54,757 bases of DNA from an uncultured Oscillospiraceae bacterium. Its GTDB lineage: Bacteria; Bacillota; Clostridia; Oscillospirales; Oscillospiraceae. Positions 22,495-31,344 of this stretch are shown here, piece after piece. The DNA is taken from positions 1-54,757 of the forward strand of contig CANRHH010000015.1 of assembly GCA_947630375.1 (NCBI GenBank), given 5' to 3'. Under the pieces are notes generated by a model, which did not search any database, had not been told where the DNA came from, and was given only the letters and a program-made list of their open reading frames with translations. The translations under genes were made by a program, and so were the position numbers. Position 1 is the first letter of the stretch. The number at the start of each line of letters is the position of its first letter.

Positions 22495-23787
22495 TTACTT
22501 ATACACGTCGTTCGTGTCCATGAGGGAGACCCGGACGGTCAGCTCCTCCCCGTCCCGCCAGAGGCGGAAGGTGAGTGCATCCCCCACCTGGTATTCGTTC
22601 TTGATATCGTTGACCTGCTCCGTGCTGCTGACGGGAATGCCGTTGACCTCTATGAGAATGTCCCCTGCCCGGACGCCCTGGGCCTCCGCGTCGGACCCGG
22701 GGGTCACCTGGGAGATATACAGGCCGCTGGGCAGCTCATAATAGCTCCGGACATTGTCGGGGATGTTCCCCACGGTGATCCCGATGGAGGGGCGGCCCCG
22801 TACCTCGCCGTTTTTCACCAGCGCGTCCACCACCTCCCGGACCGTGGCCGAGGGGATGGCGAAGCCGATGCCCTCAATGCTGGAATAGGAGGACATCATT
22901 TTCATATTGGTGATGCCGATCACCTGGCCGTACATGTTGAACAGAGCCCCGCCGGAGTTACCCTCGTTGATGGCGGTGTTGGTCTGCAGCAGGGTCATGC
23001 TCCGGCCGTTGTAGCTGACGCCCCGCTCAATGGCGGAAATGATGCCGTCGGTCAGGGTGCCGCGGAAATCCTCTCCCAAGGGGTTGCCGATGGCGGCCAC
23101 CCGGTCCCCCACCGCCAGCGCGCCGCTCTCCCCGAAGGCGGCGGCGGGCAGATCCTGGGCGTCGATGAGCAGCACCGCCACGTCGCTGACCGCGTCGGCT
23201 CCCACCAGCCGGGCCTCAAAGACCCGGTCATCATAGAGGGTGACGGAGGCCCGGTCGCAGCCGTCGATGATGTGGGTGTTGGTGAGGATCAGCCCATCGG
23301 CGGAGAGGATCACGCCGGTGCCCCAGGCATAGCCGTTGCGGCCCTCGGTATAGGCGGAGATGGCCACGATGGAGTCCGCGCAGGCGCTGTAGAGCTCCTG
23401 GAGGCTCAGCTCCTCCCCCGTCTGGGGGCGCAGGTCCATGGCGAAGGGGATGGGCGTATCCGCCCGGGGGATATCCACCTGGAGGGAGCTGCTCTCCGTC
23501 TCGGTATAGTAGCTGTCAAAAAACTGCCGCCAATCCCCGGGCAGCTCCTGGTCATAGTCCCATTCCGGCTCCGCCCCGGTGCCGGAGCCCCGGGAAAAGG
23601 CGATGGAGCTGCCCACGATGAGCAGCAGCACCAGGACCGCCAGGCCCACGATGTGCAGCGGCCTGAGCCCGCCGTGCCGGCGGCGCTTCCTGCCGGTGGC
23701 GTCGGCGGCGATCATGGCCGCTACAGCGGCCACCGGCTCCTGGGGCTCATACCAGTTTTCCGTGGTATACCAGTCTTTTTTGCTCAT
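22495..23787 (-). CDS. HtrA/DegP-family membrane-anchored serine protease
   Basis: 430 residues. One N-terminal membrane helix (about 43-63, LHIVGLAVLVLLLIVGSSIA) anchors it outside the membrane. The trypsin-like domain shows His172 (ILTNTHIIDG), Asp202 (VSDVAVLLID) and Ser278 (NEGNSGGALF). A PDZ domain follows (residues ~330-425, GLYISQVTPGSDAEAQGVRAGD). Degrades or refolds misfolded envelope proteins. It is third in an operon with a response regulator and a histidine kinase, 30 nt after the kinase gene, suggesting control by an envelope-stress two-component system like CssRS or WalRK. Confidence 0.94.
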   Translation of the reverse strand: MSKKDWYTTENWYEPQEPVAAVAAMIAADATGRKRRRHGGLRPLHIVGLAVLVLLLIVGSSIAFSRGSGTGAEPEWDYDQELPGDWRQFFDSYYTETESSSLQVDIPRADTPIPFAMDLRPQTGEELSLQELYSACADSIVAISAYTEGRNGYAWGTGVILSADGLILTNTHIIDGCDRASVTLYDDRVFEARLVGADAVSDVAVLLIDAQDLPAAAFGESGALAVGDRVAAIGNPLGEDFRGTLTDGIISAIERGVSYNGRSMTLLQTNTAINEGNSGGALFNMYGQVIGITNMKMMSSYSSIEGIGFAIPSATVREVVDALVKNGEVRGRPSIGITVGNIPDNVRSYYELPSGLYISQVTPGSDAEAQGVRAGDILIEVNGIPVSSTEQVNDIKNEYQVGDALTFRLWRDGEELTVRVSLMDTNDVYK

Positions 23788-23817
23788 ACTGTCACCCTTT
23801 TTTACGGCCCGGCCCGG

Positions 23818-25254
23818 TCAGGATCTCGGTTCGGCCAGGGCCAGTGTAAACACAAATTCTGTCCAGCCGTCCTCGCTGCGGACGGCAATGTCCTCGTCAT
23901 GGCTGTTGATGATGGCCTTCACCAGATACAGCCCCAGGCCCACCCCGTCCTTATCCAGGCTGCGGGAGCGGTCGGACTTGTGGAAACGGTCAAAGATAAA
24001 AGGCAGATCGTCCGGCGGGATGGTCTCGCCGAAGTCCTTGACGGAGACATAGGCTTTGCCGCCGTCTTTATACAGGCGCAGCACCAGGCAGCTGCCGGGG
24101 CTGGCAAATTTCACGGCATTGTCCAGCAGGTTATAGATCACCTGGGTGATGGCGTCCTTATCTGCCAGGACCATCAGATGGTTCTCCGGCAGTTGGGGGT
24201 CCACATCCAGGTTCTTTTTGCTGGCCCGGCTCTCGAAGCTCAAAAGCGTCTGGAGGATCAGCTCCGTCAGGTCAAAAACCGTCCGCCGGCTGGGGTCCGA
24301 GGCGCTGGCCCGGGCCTGGGAGACCCCCAACATATCCCGCACCAAGCGGGACAGGCGCCGGGTCTCGTCCCGGATGGAGCGCAGGTACTTCTCCTCGTCC
24401 TCCTTGGGGATGGTCCCGTCCAGGATCCCGTCGGCAAAGCCGGCGATGGTGGTCATGGGCGTGCGCAACTCGTGGGAGATGTTGGCAATGAACTCACTGC
24501 GGTGTTTTTCCGCCTGCTCCAGGGAGTCCGCCATTTTGTTGAAGGAATCGATCAGCGCGCCCATCTCGTCGTCCGGGTCCTCCTCCTGGCGCACCCGCAC
24601 GGAGAAATCCCCCCGGGCAAACTTCCGGGAGGCGGCAGCGATATCGTCCAGAGGCCGGGCCATGCGCTTGGAGTACAGCAGGGACACCAGCATAGCCGCG
24701 CAGAACACCACCACGGCCACCAGGGCCGCGATGGTCATAAAGGCGGACCAGGTGGACAGTACCTCCTCCTCTGTGCTGGTGACGAACACATAGCCCAGCA
24801 GATCCCCGGTCGCGGCCGAAGTCACCGGCACGGCCACGGCGTAGCGCCCGGCCTTATACAGGCCCCCCAAGTCACTGAGGGTGTCGTAACTGCCGAGCTT
24901 CGTCAGCTGTTCGATCACGTCTCCCGGAATAGTCTGCCCCATATGGGCGCAAATAGGCGCCCGGTCGGAACAGCTGATAATGAGGCCCTCCGGGTTGGTG
25001 ATGAACACATGGTTGCCGGTGGCGTTGGCAACGGCGCTGATGGACATGCCCAGCACCCAGCTGGTGAGCGAATCGGACTGGGCAATGGCGGATGCGGTCC
25101 GGGCCACCTCCTGGGCGCTGTTGACCATGTCCTCCCGGTACCGGCTGATGACCACGTTGCGCCCGATGCCCACAAAGGACAGGGCAATGATCAGAAAGCA
25201 GACGGAAACCATCAGGGCCGTGGCCAGAAAGTTTCTCAGATAGATGCTTTTCAT
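23818..25254 (-). CDS. Sensor histidine kinase
   Basis: 478 residues. Two membrane helices (about 10-30 and 171-193) bracket a ~140-residue extracellular sensor resembling a dCache/PAS-like domain (NHVFITNPEGLIISCSDRAP, YAVAVPVTSAATGDLLGYVF). HAMP follows (RPLDDIAAASRKFARGDFSV), then HisKA with phospho-His261 in FIANISHELRTPMTT, and HATPase_c with N box NLLDNAVKFA, G1 DFGETIPPDD and G2 GVGLGLYLVK. G1 departs from the usual DxGxGI but the key Asp and Gly remain. Starts 6 nt after the regulator gene, no strong ribosome binding site of its own. Confidence 0.93.
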   Translation of the reverse strand: MKSIYLRNFLATALMVSVCFLIIALSFVGIGRNVVISRYREDMVNSAQEVARTASAIAQSDSLTSWVLGMSISAVANATGNHVFITNPEGLIISCSDRAPICAHMGQTIPGDVIEQLTKLGSYDTLSDLGGLYKAGRYAVAVPVTSAATGDLLGYVFVTSTEEEVLSTWSAFMTIAALVAVVVFCAAMLVSLLYSKRMARPLDDIAAASRKFARGDFSVRVRQEEDPDDEMGALIDSFNKMADSLEQAEKHRSEFIANISHELRTPMTTIAGFADGILDGTIPKEDEEKYLRSIRDETRRLSRLVRDMLGVSQARASASDPSRRTVFDLTELILQTLLSFESRASKKNLDVDPQLPENHLMVLADKDAITQVIYNLLDNAVKFASPGSCLVLRLYKDGGKAYVSVKDFGETIPPDDLPFIFDRFHKSDRSRSLDKDGVGLGLYLVKAIINSHDEDIAVRSEDGWTEFVFTLALAEPRS

Positions 25255-25260
25255 GAAAGC

Positions 25261-25944
25261 TTATTCCAGCACTTCGAATTTATATCCCACGCCCCAGACG
25301 GTTTTCAGGCTCCACTTGTCAGACACGCCCTCCAATTTTTCCCGCAGACGCTTGACGTGCACGTCCACCGTCCGGGAGTCTCCGAAATAGTCAAAGCCCC
25401 AGACCTCATCCAGCAGCTGGTTGCGGGTGAACACCCGGTTGGGCGAGGAGGCCAGATGGTACAGCAGCTCCATCTCCTTGGGCGGCGTATCCACCTTCTT
25501 GCCGTCCACCACCAGCTCATAGGAGTCCAGGTTGATGATGAGCTTGTCAAAGCTCAGTTTTTTGTCCACCGGGGCGTCCGCGTCTGTCCGGCGCATGACG
25601 GCGTGGATCCGGGCCAGCAGCTCCTTCACCTCGAAGGGCTTGGTCACATAGTCGTCCGCGCCCATCTCCAGGCCGCTGACCTTGTCATTGGTCTCCCCTT
25701 TTGCGGTTAACATAATAATGGGGACCGAGGACTTTTTCCGTATATCCTGGCAGACATGCCAGCCGTCCTTCACCGGCAGCATGATATCCAGCAGCACCAC
25801 ATCGGGGGAGAACAGATCGAACATGGACTCGGCCTTGCCCCCGTCGGCGGAGATCATCACCTCAAAACCGTCCTTGCCCAGGTACAGGCGCAGGAGCTCC
25901 GCAATATTCTCGTCGTCCTCGACGATCAGCGCGCGTTTACTCAT
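25261..25944 (-). CDS. OmpR/PhoB-family response regulator
   Basis: 227 residues. Receiver domain with acidic pocket VEDDE, phospho-acceptor Asp53 in VLLDIMLP, Thr80 (IIMLTAKG) and Lys102 (TKPFEV). The C-terminal winged helix holds PPKEMELLYHLASSPNRVFTR and SRTVDVHVKRLREKLE. It partners the adjacent kinase. AGAAAGGGGCG precedes ATG 25944. A TATAAT lies at 25982-25977 on the minus strand without a good -35, as expected for an activated promoter; the HtrA gene downstream is an obvious target. Confidence 0.94.
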   Translation of the reverse strand: MSKRALIVEDDENIAELLRLYLGKDGFEVMISADGGKAESMFDLFSPDVVLLDIMLPVKDGWHVCQDIRKKSSVPIIMLTAKGETNDKVSGLEMGADDYVTKPFEVKELLARIHAVMRRTDADAPVDKKLSFDKLIINLDSYELVVDGKKVDTPPKEMELLYHLASSPNRVFTRNQLLDEVWGFDYFGDSRTVDVHVKRLREKLEGVSDKWSLKTVWGVGYKFEVLE

Positions 25945-26033
25945 GGGTGTCGCCCCTTTCTCCTTTTTGTACTTCCATTATACAGCAGCGGCGGCCATAA
26001 AGGTTAAAAAAGTGTAAAACTGATTACAAACGA

Positions 26034-27437
26034 TCACAGATCCAGCTTTTCCAACTCCAGCAGCGTCAGGATATAGACCTTCAGCGCCTCCAGGAACCAG
26101 GCCTTGCAGGCAGCCTCCTCGGCCCCGTGGATGGGGCCGGCATAGGCCGGCATAGGCCGCTCCGGGTGCTCGGGGCCGAAGGAGACGGCGTTGGGGAAAT
26201 GGCGGGCATAGGTGCCGCCGCCGATGGTATAGGGCTCCGCGTCCTCGCCGGTGACAGCCCGGTAGGACGCCAGGCAGGCGCGGACCTCGGGGCTGTCCGC
26301 GGACACATAAAAGGGCTCTTCGTCGTGATCCACGGTGACCTCCGCCGCGTCCCCCACCTTGGCCCGGATGGCGGCGGCGATCTTCGCGCCGCTGGTGCCG
26401 GTGGGATAGCGGCTGTCCAGGGTCTGGAACAGGCGTCCGTTTTCCACGCCGATGACGCCGCCCACCAAGGTCAGGGGGCCGAAGCGGCCCTTGTTCTGCT
26501 CCGGGTCCACCGTGGCGGCGGCGCCGACGGCCTCCCCGGCCGTATCCCGGTTCAGCAGGGACACCGCCCGCAGGAATTTAGCCTCCCGCTCTCCGGCCAG
26601 GCCCCGGTCCAAGATGAACTCGACCAGCAGGCTGATGGCGTTTTTCGTCCCTTCGGGCAGGGAGGCGTGGCCCCCGATGCCGTGGGCCGTCAGGTGCCAG
26701 AGGCCGTCTTGGGCCTCCACCTCTACCTCCGCCGTGGGGGCCGGGGCCTTTTCGGCCCGGATCCATGCCTCCGCCAGGCTGGGCACCGCGTTGGCGGCCG
26801 TGCCGCCCTTGATGTCCACGATGTTCTCCAGCGGCACTTTGGAGATCATGCGGCCGTGGTAAATGCCCTTCTCCCCGTTGCAGAGGGGAAAGTTGGCGTC
26901 CGGACTGAAGCAGAACACCGGCGCCGGGTAATGGGCCAGGTAGTATTCCACATCCCCCATTCCGTTCTCCTCATTGGCGCCCAGCAGGGCCCGGACGGGC
27001 AGCTTCAGGGGCAGACCGCTGTCCTTCAAATATTTCAGCGCGTACAGGCACAGGACGCTAGGCCCCTTGTCGTCCATCACGCCCCGGCCGATGATCCAGC
27101 CATCCTCCTCCCGCATCCGGAAGGGGTCCCCCTTCCAGCCGGTCCCGGCGGGCACCACGTCCAGATGGGTGATGGTGGCCAGGTATCTCTCCCCCATGGG
27201 GTCGCCCACGGCGGCATAGCCGAGGCGGTTTTCACAGTTGACGGTCTCCAGCCCCAGCTCCCGGGCGATCTGAAGCCCCAGCTCCAGCGCCGCCTGGGGC
27301 CCGGCGCCGAAGGGCGCGCCGGGGGCGCTCTCCCCCTCCACGCTCTCTACCTCCACCAGGCGGCCGATGTCCCGAAAGAGGGCCTCCTGATGCGCGTCTA
27401 TAAACCGGTCTATGCCATTTAAAAGCTCCTGATCCAT
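26034..27437 (-). CDS. pepV: M20-family dipeptidase (PepV/Sapep)
   Basis: 467-residue zinc aminopeptidase of the M20A dipeptidase group, cytoplasmic, cleaving dipeptides. Metal-ligand motifs: THLDVVPAG (first His/Asp), GRGVMDDKGP (bridging Asp), GANEENGMGD (catalytic Glu), FSPDANFPL, and the late His in GPIHGAEE. The lid domain lies between about residues 190 and 350. ATG 27437 has AAGGAG 8 nt upstream; an upstream in-frame GTG at 27467 lacks one. Monocistronic. Confidence 0.92.
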   Translation of the reverse strand: MDQELLNGIDRFIDAHQEALFRDIGRLVEVESVEGESAPGAPFGAGPQAALELGLQIARELGLETVNCENRLGYAAVGDPMGERYLATITHLDVVPAGTGWKGDPFRMREEDGWIIGRGVMDDKGPSVLCLYALKYLKDSGLPLKLPVRALLGANEENGMGDVEYYLAHYPAPVFCFSPDANFPLCNGEKGIYHGRMISKVPLENIVDIKGGTAANAVPSLAEAWIRAEKAPAPTAEVEVEAQDGLWHLTAHGIGGHASLPEGTKNAISLLVEFILDRGLAGEREAKFLRAVSLLNRDTAGEAVGAAATVDPEQNKGRFGPLTLVGGVIGVENGRLFQTLDSRYPTGTSGAKIAAAIRAKVGDAAEVTVDHDEEPFYVSADSPEVRACLASYRAVTGEDAEPYTIGGGTYARHFPNAVSFGPEHPERPMPAYAGPIHGAEEAACKAWFLEALKVYILTLLELEKLDL

Positions 27438-27490
27438 AACGGGGCTCCTTTCTGTTCCAACAGTCATTCTATGAAAAAATAGGCAAGAAA

Positions 27491-27519
27491 ACTATATCAC
27501 CTGCGCCTGTTTTTTGCAA
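27491..27519 (-). promoter_or_regulatory. Dipeptidase promoter
   Basis: Minus strand: TTGCAA at 27519-27514, 17-nt spacer, TATAGT at 27496-27491. Confidence 0.78.
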
Positions 27520-27527
27520 GTCCGGGG

Positions 27528-27565
27528 CAAAAAAAGCGCCGGTGCTTTGCGCGTGCCGGCGCTTT
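27528..27565 (-). terminator. ABC exporter operon terminator
   Basis: Minus strand: AAAGCGCCGG stem with its complement CCGGCGCTTT, ending in a seven-T run; it starts 3 nt after the stop codon of the second exporter gene. Confidence 0.88.
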
Positions 27566-27568
27566 CTG

Positions 27569-29389
27569 TCACATGGCCCTTCCCAGCAGGGAGCTGGTGG
27601 CTTCGTCCTCGTACTGGCGGGTGTAGAGCCGGTAATAGGCCCCCCGCTGTTTCATGAGCTCGGCGTGCTTGCCCTGCTCGATGATTTTTCCGTCCTTCAC
27701 CAGGAGGATATGGTCCGCGTTCTTGATGGTGGAGAGCCGGTGGGCAATGACGATGGAGGTGCGGCCCTGGATGATCCGGTCGATGGCGGCCTGGATCTTC
27801 TGCTCGGTGATCGTGTCCACCGAGGCGGTGGCCTCGTCCAGCACCAAAATACGGGGGTCGGCCAGGATGGCCCGGGCAAAGGAGAGCAGCTGCTTCTCCC
27901 CGGTGGAGAGCAGGTCTCCCCCCTCGCCCACGTCGCTGTCCAGGCCGTGCTCTAACTTGTCCACCACGCTCTGGGCGGAGACCAGCTCCAGCGCCCGGCG
28001 GATATCCGCCTCGGTGGCATGGGGGTTCCCGTAGAGCAGGTTTTCCCGGACGGAGCCGGAGAAAAGGTGCGGCGTCTGGAGCACATAGCCGATGGAGGAG
28101 TGGAGCCAGAGCTGGGAGCGCTCCCGGGCGTCCCGCCCGTCGATGAGCACCCGGCCCGCCGTGGGCTCATAGAAGCGGCAGATCAGGTTCACCAGGGTGG
28201 ACTTCCCCGCCCCGGTCTCCCCCACGATGGCGATGTTCGCCCCGAAGGGGATCTTCAGGTTGAAGTGCTCCAAAATGTACTCGTCCCCGTCGGGGTATTT
28301 AAAGCTCACATCCTCAAACTCGATATCCCCCCGGAGCTCCTCCCAGTTCTCCCGTTTCGGGGCAAAGCTGTCGCCGTATTTGGCGATGACCTCCGGGCTG
28401 TCCACCACGTCGGGCTCTGTCTCCAGCAAACGGGTCAGCCGCTCGATGTTGACCTTGGTGGTAATCAGATCGGAGATGCTGTCCACGATCCAGCGCACCG
28501 GCTCCATCATGCCCTGGGCATAGGACATGAACAGGGAGAAGGTGCCCACCTGGCTTGCGGCGATGTAGCCCCCCTGCCAGAGGACGATGGCCAGGGCCAG
28601 GGAGGAGGCCAGGCTCATGGTCACGGAAAAGAGGCCCCGGTACCGGGCGGCGTGGACGGATTTGCGGCGCATGTTGGCGGTCTCCCGCACAAAGTCCCGC
28701 TCCATGGTGTCCTCAATGACCAGGGTCTTGATGGTCTTGGCCCCGGTGATGCCCTCGTTGAAGTTGCCGGTGATGTTGGAGTTGATCTCCCGGATCTCCC
28801 GGTTCAGCCGCACCAGCTTGCCCTGGAACAGGGCGAACAGCACCGCGATCAGGGGGACGATGGCCGTCACCAGCAGGGCCAGCCTTGCGTTGACGGCGAA
28901 CATCACGAACACCGCTCCCACCAGATAGGTCAGGTGCCAGACGCTGTCCATCAGCGTCCAGGAGATCAGCGTGCCGATGCGGGAGCTGTCGCTCATGACC
29001 CGGGCATGGATGTAGCCCACGCTGTTCTGGTTAAAGTAGGAGAAGGACAGGGTCTGCAGGTGGGCAAAGGCCTCGTTGCGCAGGTCCCGGTCGATCCAGA
29101 CCTCCACCTTGGTGGCATAGAGGCAGGAGATGTAGTTGGCCCCGGCGCTCAAAAGGATCACCGCCAGATAGCCTGCGATAAAAAGCGGCAGGGTGTCCAG
29201 GGTCTTCAGTGTGACAAAGTGGTTCAGGGCGTAGCGCTGGAACAGAGGCCCGCCCACGTCGATGGCGGAGCCCGCCAGGCCGCAGACCATCATCAAAAGC
29301 AGGATGTTCCGGTATTTTTTCAGAAAGGGCAGGAGTTTGCCGATGCCGAAGAAGGGCAGGCCGTTTTCTTTCTTTTTTCGTGCGCTCAT
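27569..29389 (-). CDS. Heterodimeric ABC exporter subunit with non-canonical signature
   Basis: 606 residues: six membrane helices (residues ~15-320) then an ATPase domain. Walker A is GETGAGKST, Walker B ILVLDEATASVD with the catalytic Glu intact, H-loop IVIAHRLST, but the signature reads LLSTGEKQLL instead of LSGGQ. The partner gene upstream has the reciprocal change, so the two would form one working and one degenerate ATP site, as in TM287/288, BmrCD or LmrCD. ATGA overlap with the partner gene. Likely exports drugs, lipids or peptides; substrate not shown. Confidence 0.92.
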   Translation of the reverse strand: MSARKKKENGLPFFGIGKLLPFLKKYRNILLLMMVCGLAGSAIDVGGPLFQRYALNHFVTLKTLDTLPLFIAGYLAVILLSAGANYISCLYATKVEVWIDRDLRNEAFAHLQTLSFSYFNQNSVGYIHARVMSDSSRIGTLISWTLMDSVWHLTYLVGAVFVMFAVNARLALLVTAIVPLIAVLFALFQGKLVRLNREIREINSNITGNFNEGITGAKTIKTLVIEDTMERDFVRETANMRRKSVHAARYRGLFSVTMSLASSLALAIVLWQGGYIAASQVGTFSLFMSYAQGMMEPVRWIVDSISDLITTKVNIERLTRLLETEPDVVDSPEVIAKYGDSFAPKRENWEELRGDIEFEDVSFKYPDGDEYILEHFNLKIPFGANIAIVGETGAGKSTLVNLICRFYEPTAGRVLIDGRDARERSQLWLHSSIGYVLQTPHLFSGSVRENLLYGNPHATEADIRRALELVSAQSVVDKLEHGLDSDVGEGGDLLSTGEKQLLSFARAILADPRILVLDEATASVDTITEQKIQAAIDRIIQGRTSIVIAHRLSTIKNADHILLVKDGKIIEQGKHAELMKQRGAYYRLYTRQYEDEATSSLLGRAM

Positions 29390-31212
29390 ACGGCCTCCTC
29401 TCCCGTGCCGGACTGGATCTCGTAGATCTGCTGATAGATCCCCCCGGCGCTCTTCAGTTCCTCGTGGGTCCCCTCCTCGATGATGCGCCCCCGGTCCAGG
29501 ACGATGATCTTGTCGGCCTTGGAGAGGGTGGTGATCCGGTGAGAGATCAAAATGATGCTGGCGCTGCCGAAGCGCTGCTCCAGGGCGGCGCGGATCCTGG
29601 CATCGGTCTCCGTGTCCACGGCGGACAGGGAGTCGTCAAAGATCATGATGGGGGTGTTCTGGGTCAGCATCCGGGCGATGGCCGCCCGCTGCTTCTGCCC
29701 GCCGGAGAGGGTCACGCCCCGCTCGCCCACAAAGGTGTCATAGCCCTTGGCGAAGCTCTCCACCGTCTCGTCCAGGCAGGCGGCCCGGGCGGCCTCCCGG
29801 ACCCGCTCCAGGCTCATGCCCTCGTCGGTGATGCGGATGTTCTCCGCGATGGTCCGGGAGAACAGATAGGGCTCCTGCAGTACGATCCCCACATTCCGGC
29901 GCAGGCTCCCGGTTTTGATCTTCGAGAGGCTGACCCCGCCGATGCGGATCTCCCCGCAGCCCTCGGGCAGCTCATAGAGCTTGTCCAGCAGGAACATGAG
30001 GGTGCTCTTGCCGCTGCCGGTGCCCCCTAAGATGCCCAGGGTGGTGCCGGCCTTGACGGTAAAGGAGACATCGTGCAGGATCTCCGGGCAGCCCTCGTAG
30101 GCGAAGGACACATGGTCAAACTCGATATCTCCTCGCAGATCCGCCTCCACGGCATCCGCCGGATCCTGCTCCTCGGGGGCAGCCATGATATAGGCCACCC
30201 GGTCGATGGAGACGCCGGCCTTGCTCATCTCGGAGATCATCCGCCCCAGGGCCCGGACGGGCCAGATCATCATGGAGGCGTAGGAGATAAAGACGATGTA
30301 TTCCCCCGGCTGGAGCCGGCCCCGGATGCAGAAGACGGCCCCAAAGACCACCACCAGCAGGATCTGCAGGCCGGAGAGCACGTCCGCGCTGCTCCAGTAG
30401 CTGCTCATGGTTCGGGCCAGGCGGACCCAGAGCCCGGTATAGTACTCGTTGTGGTCCACAAAGCGGTCCCGCTCATAGCGCTCCCGGCCGAAGGCCCGCA
30501 CCACCCGCACGCCGGTCAGATTTTCCTGGGCCATGGCGGAGAGCTTGCCCTCGTTCTCGTCGCAGTCCAAAAAGGCCTCGCCGATCTTCCGGTTGAAATG
30601 GAAGGAATAGACGATCACCGCCGGGGCGGGCAAAACAGCGATCAGGGCCAGCAGCGGGTCCATGCTCAGCATGAAGCCGATGGACAGGGTCAGCAGAATG
30701 ACCAGCCGGAAAATGGAGGTCATCTGCTCGGACACGAAGCGGCGCATGGTGTCGATATCCGAGGTGCAGCGCTGGATGATATCTCCCGTGCGGTTTTTCA
30801 CATGCCAGGAGAAGGGCAGCCGCTCGATATGGGCATAGAGGCTGTCCCGCATGGTCTTGACCAGGGTCTCGGAGGCTTTGGTGTTGGTCACCCGGAACAC
30901 ATACTGGGCCCCCACCTGCACCACGGCCACCAGCAGCACCGCCAGAGCCATGATCCAGAGCCGGTCCCGCAGGGCGGCAAAGCCCCCCAGCCGCGCGACT
31001 AAGGCCAGCACCGGCCCCGGCAGCTCCGCCGGCTTGCCGCCGATCACGTTGTCCACCGCCACCCGGACGATCTGGGGGCTGAGCATGTCCGCCAGGGCCG
31101 CCAGGGCCGTGGCGAAGATGCTCAGGGCAAAGAGCGCCTTGCTGCCCTTCAGGAAACGCCAGATCAGCTTCCATCTGTTCTTTTTTTCTTGTTTTTTTGC
31201 TGTGTTTTTCAT
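29386..31212 (-). CDS. Heterodimeric ABC exporter subunit with Walker B Asp
   Basis: 608 residues: six helices then an ATPase domain with Walker A GGTGSGKST, canonical signature LSGGQKQRAA and H-loop ILISHRITT, but Walker B is IMIFDDSLSAVD, an Asp in place of the catalytic Glu. This is the degenerate-site half. The gene has no clear ribosome binding site: GAGTAAAAAAAG precedes ATG 31212. A TATAAT at 31269-31264 (minus) is a likely -10, about 50 nt upstream. Forms an operon with the next gene through a four-base overlap. Confidence 0.92.
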   Translation of the reverse strand: MKNTAKKQEKKNRWKLIWRFLKGSKALFALSIFATALAALADMLSPQIVRVAVDNVIGGKPAELPGPVLALVARLGGFAALRDRLWIMALAVLLVAVVQVGAQYVFRVTNTKASETLVKTMRDSLYAHIERLPFSWHVKNRTGDIIQRCTSDIDTMRRFVSEQMTSIFRLVILLTLSIGFMLSMDPLLALIAVLPAPAVIVYSFHFNRKIGEAFLDCDENEGKLSAMAQENLTGVRVVRAFGRERYERDRFVDHNEYYTGLWVRLARTMSSYWSSADVLSGLQILLVVVFGAVFCIRGRLQPGEYIVFISYASMMIWPVRALGRMISEMSKAGVSIDRVAYIMAAPEEQDPADAVEADLRGDIEFDHVSFAYEGCPEILHDVSFTVKAGTTLGILGGTGSGKSTLMFLLDKLYELPEGCGEIRIGGVSLSKIKTGSLRRNVGIVLQEPYLFSRTIAENIRITDEGMSLERVREAARAACLDETVESFAKGYDTFVGERGVTLSGGQKQRAAIARMLTQNTPIMIFDDSLSAVDTETDARIRAALEQRFGSASIILISHRITTLSKADKIIVLDRGRIIEEGTHEELKSAGGIYQQIYEIQSGTGEEAV

Positions 31213-31296
31213 CTTTTTTTACTCAAAATGGGTCCTCGTGTGTTATGTGAGCGGCAATTTGGCATTATATCATATCCGGGCCAAAAAAGGAAGAGG

Positions 31297-31328
31297 AAAA
31301 AACCAGCGGGGCAAATGCCCCGCCGGTT
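31297..31328 (-). terminator. asd terminator
   Basis: Minus strand: 12-bp stem AACCGGCGGGGC (one G-U), loop ATTT, then six Ts. It ends the hom-lysC-asd operon 16 nt after the asd stop. Confidence 0.9.
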
Positions 31329-31344
31329 GAAAGTGTGTTCCGTT

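Noticed and set aside
21055-25710. A plus-strand open frame of about 1,550 codons
   Set aside because: It lies opposite the acyltransferase, HtrA, kinase and regulator genes, all with intact motifs. Its product is His/Gly/Gln-rich and has no domain. It is a shadow caused by high third-position GC.
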